From a candidate division WOR-1 bacterium RIFOXYB2_FULL_48_7 (GTDB lineage: Bacteria > Margulisbacteria > WOR-1 > O2-12-FULL-45-9 > XYB2-FULL-48-7): a stretch of DNA of 5,937 bases. A model generated the notes under the pieces. The model was given only the letters and a program-made list of their open reading frames with translations, searched no databases and had not been told where the DNA came from. A program made the translations under genes and the position numbers. Each line of letters begins with the position of its first letter. Position 1 is the first letter of the stretch. The stretch spans positions 1 to 5,937 of the forward strand of contig MEUF01000091.1 of NCBI GenBank assembly GCA_001771615.1, given 5' to 3'. This document shows positions 5,778-5,937 of this stretch, piece after piece.

Positions 5778-5937
5778 AATTATTGAAGGGAATTTGGATG
5801 CCAGTAAAATTAAGGTCGCGATAGTCGTTTCCCGGTTTAATGAGCTGGTTTCCAAGGGCTTGTTGGGTGGGGCTGAAGACTGCCTCAAACGACATGGGGC
5901 AAAGGAAAGCAATATTACCATTGTTTGGGTCCCCGGA
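5770..5937 (+). CDS. ribH: 6,7-dimethyl-8-ribityllumazine synthase, 3'-truncated by window
   Basis: RibH joins the RibBA-derived butanone phosphate to the ribitylamino-pyrimidine from the RibA/RibD branch, giving the lumazine substrate of RibE; it usually assembles into pentamers or 60-subunit capsids. The first 56 residues are visible. The N-terminus reads VKIIEGNLDASKIKVAIVVSR, followed by FNELVSKGLLGGAEDCL, HGAKESNI and IVWVPG. SRFNE (21-25, Phe23 stacks on the substrate in the family) and WVPG (53-56, the start of the VPGAFE motif) are the diagnostic elements, and the spacing matches Bacillus-type RibH. The reading frame is open to the last base, so about 100 residues are missing. The start overlaps the ribBA end by 8 bases and has a strong Shine-Dalgarno. 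The stoichiometry with RibE cannot be judged from here. Confidence 0.95.
   Translation, partial: MVKIIEGNLDASKIKVAIVVSRFNELVSKGLLGGAEDCLKRHGAKESNITIVWVPG

Overview
The window comes from an uncultured-looking bacterium of moderate GC content (roughly half G+C by eye) that uses the standard genetic code, with TAA and TGA as stops. All genes lie on the + strand and are packed tightly, with no gap above about 31 bases. The two best gene starts apart from ribH have an extended -10 hexamer immediately before the ATG and no Shine-Dalgarno, which suggests leaderless mRNAs. The order accC-nusB followed by riboflavin genes is bacterial, but it does not identify the phylum. Candidate lineages such as Margulisbacteria/Saganbacteria, Omnitrophota or Elusimicrobiota are only a guess.

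Region 1 (about 1-2070) is a divalent-metal module of two nearly abutting genes. The first, cut at its 5' end, is a soluble protein made of the MgtE N domain plus two CBS domains, which is the cytosolic Mg2+-sensing half of MgtE, with no membrane domain. The second is an NRAMP-fold transporter whose two metal-binding motifs are non-canonical (DAGG instead of DPGN in helix 1, TVW instead of MPH in helix 6). Together they look like an MgtE-type regulator paired with an NRAMP-related Mg2+ transporter (NRMT type). This is the most interesting part of the window.

Region 2 (2094-3847) holds accC (biotin carboxylase) and nusB (transcription antitermination factor), joined by a one-base TAATG overlap. 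accB is not next to accC. A well-formed promoter (CTGACA, 17 bp, TAAAAT with a TGn extension) overlaps the end of the transporter gene and would start transcription within a few bases of the accC ATG.

Region 3 (3879-5937) is a riboflavin cluster: ribE (riboflavin synthase), ribBA (bifunctional DHBP synthase/GTP cyclohydrolase II) and ribH (lumazine synthase, cut by the window end). Together these cover every committed step except the RibD deaminase/reductase and the phosphatase. The cluster has its own promoter of the same design (TTGAGC, 17 bp, TGATAAAAT), again placed for a leaderless transcript, with a 9-bp inverted repeat around it. No FMN riboswitch fits in the 31-base gap. ribH is the only gene with a classical Shine-Dalgarno; it is embedded in the 3' end of ribBA.
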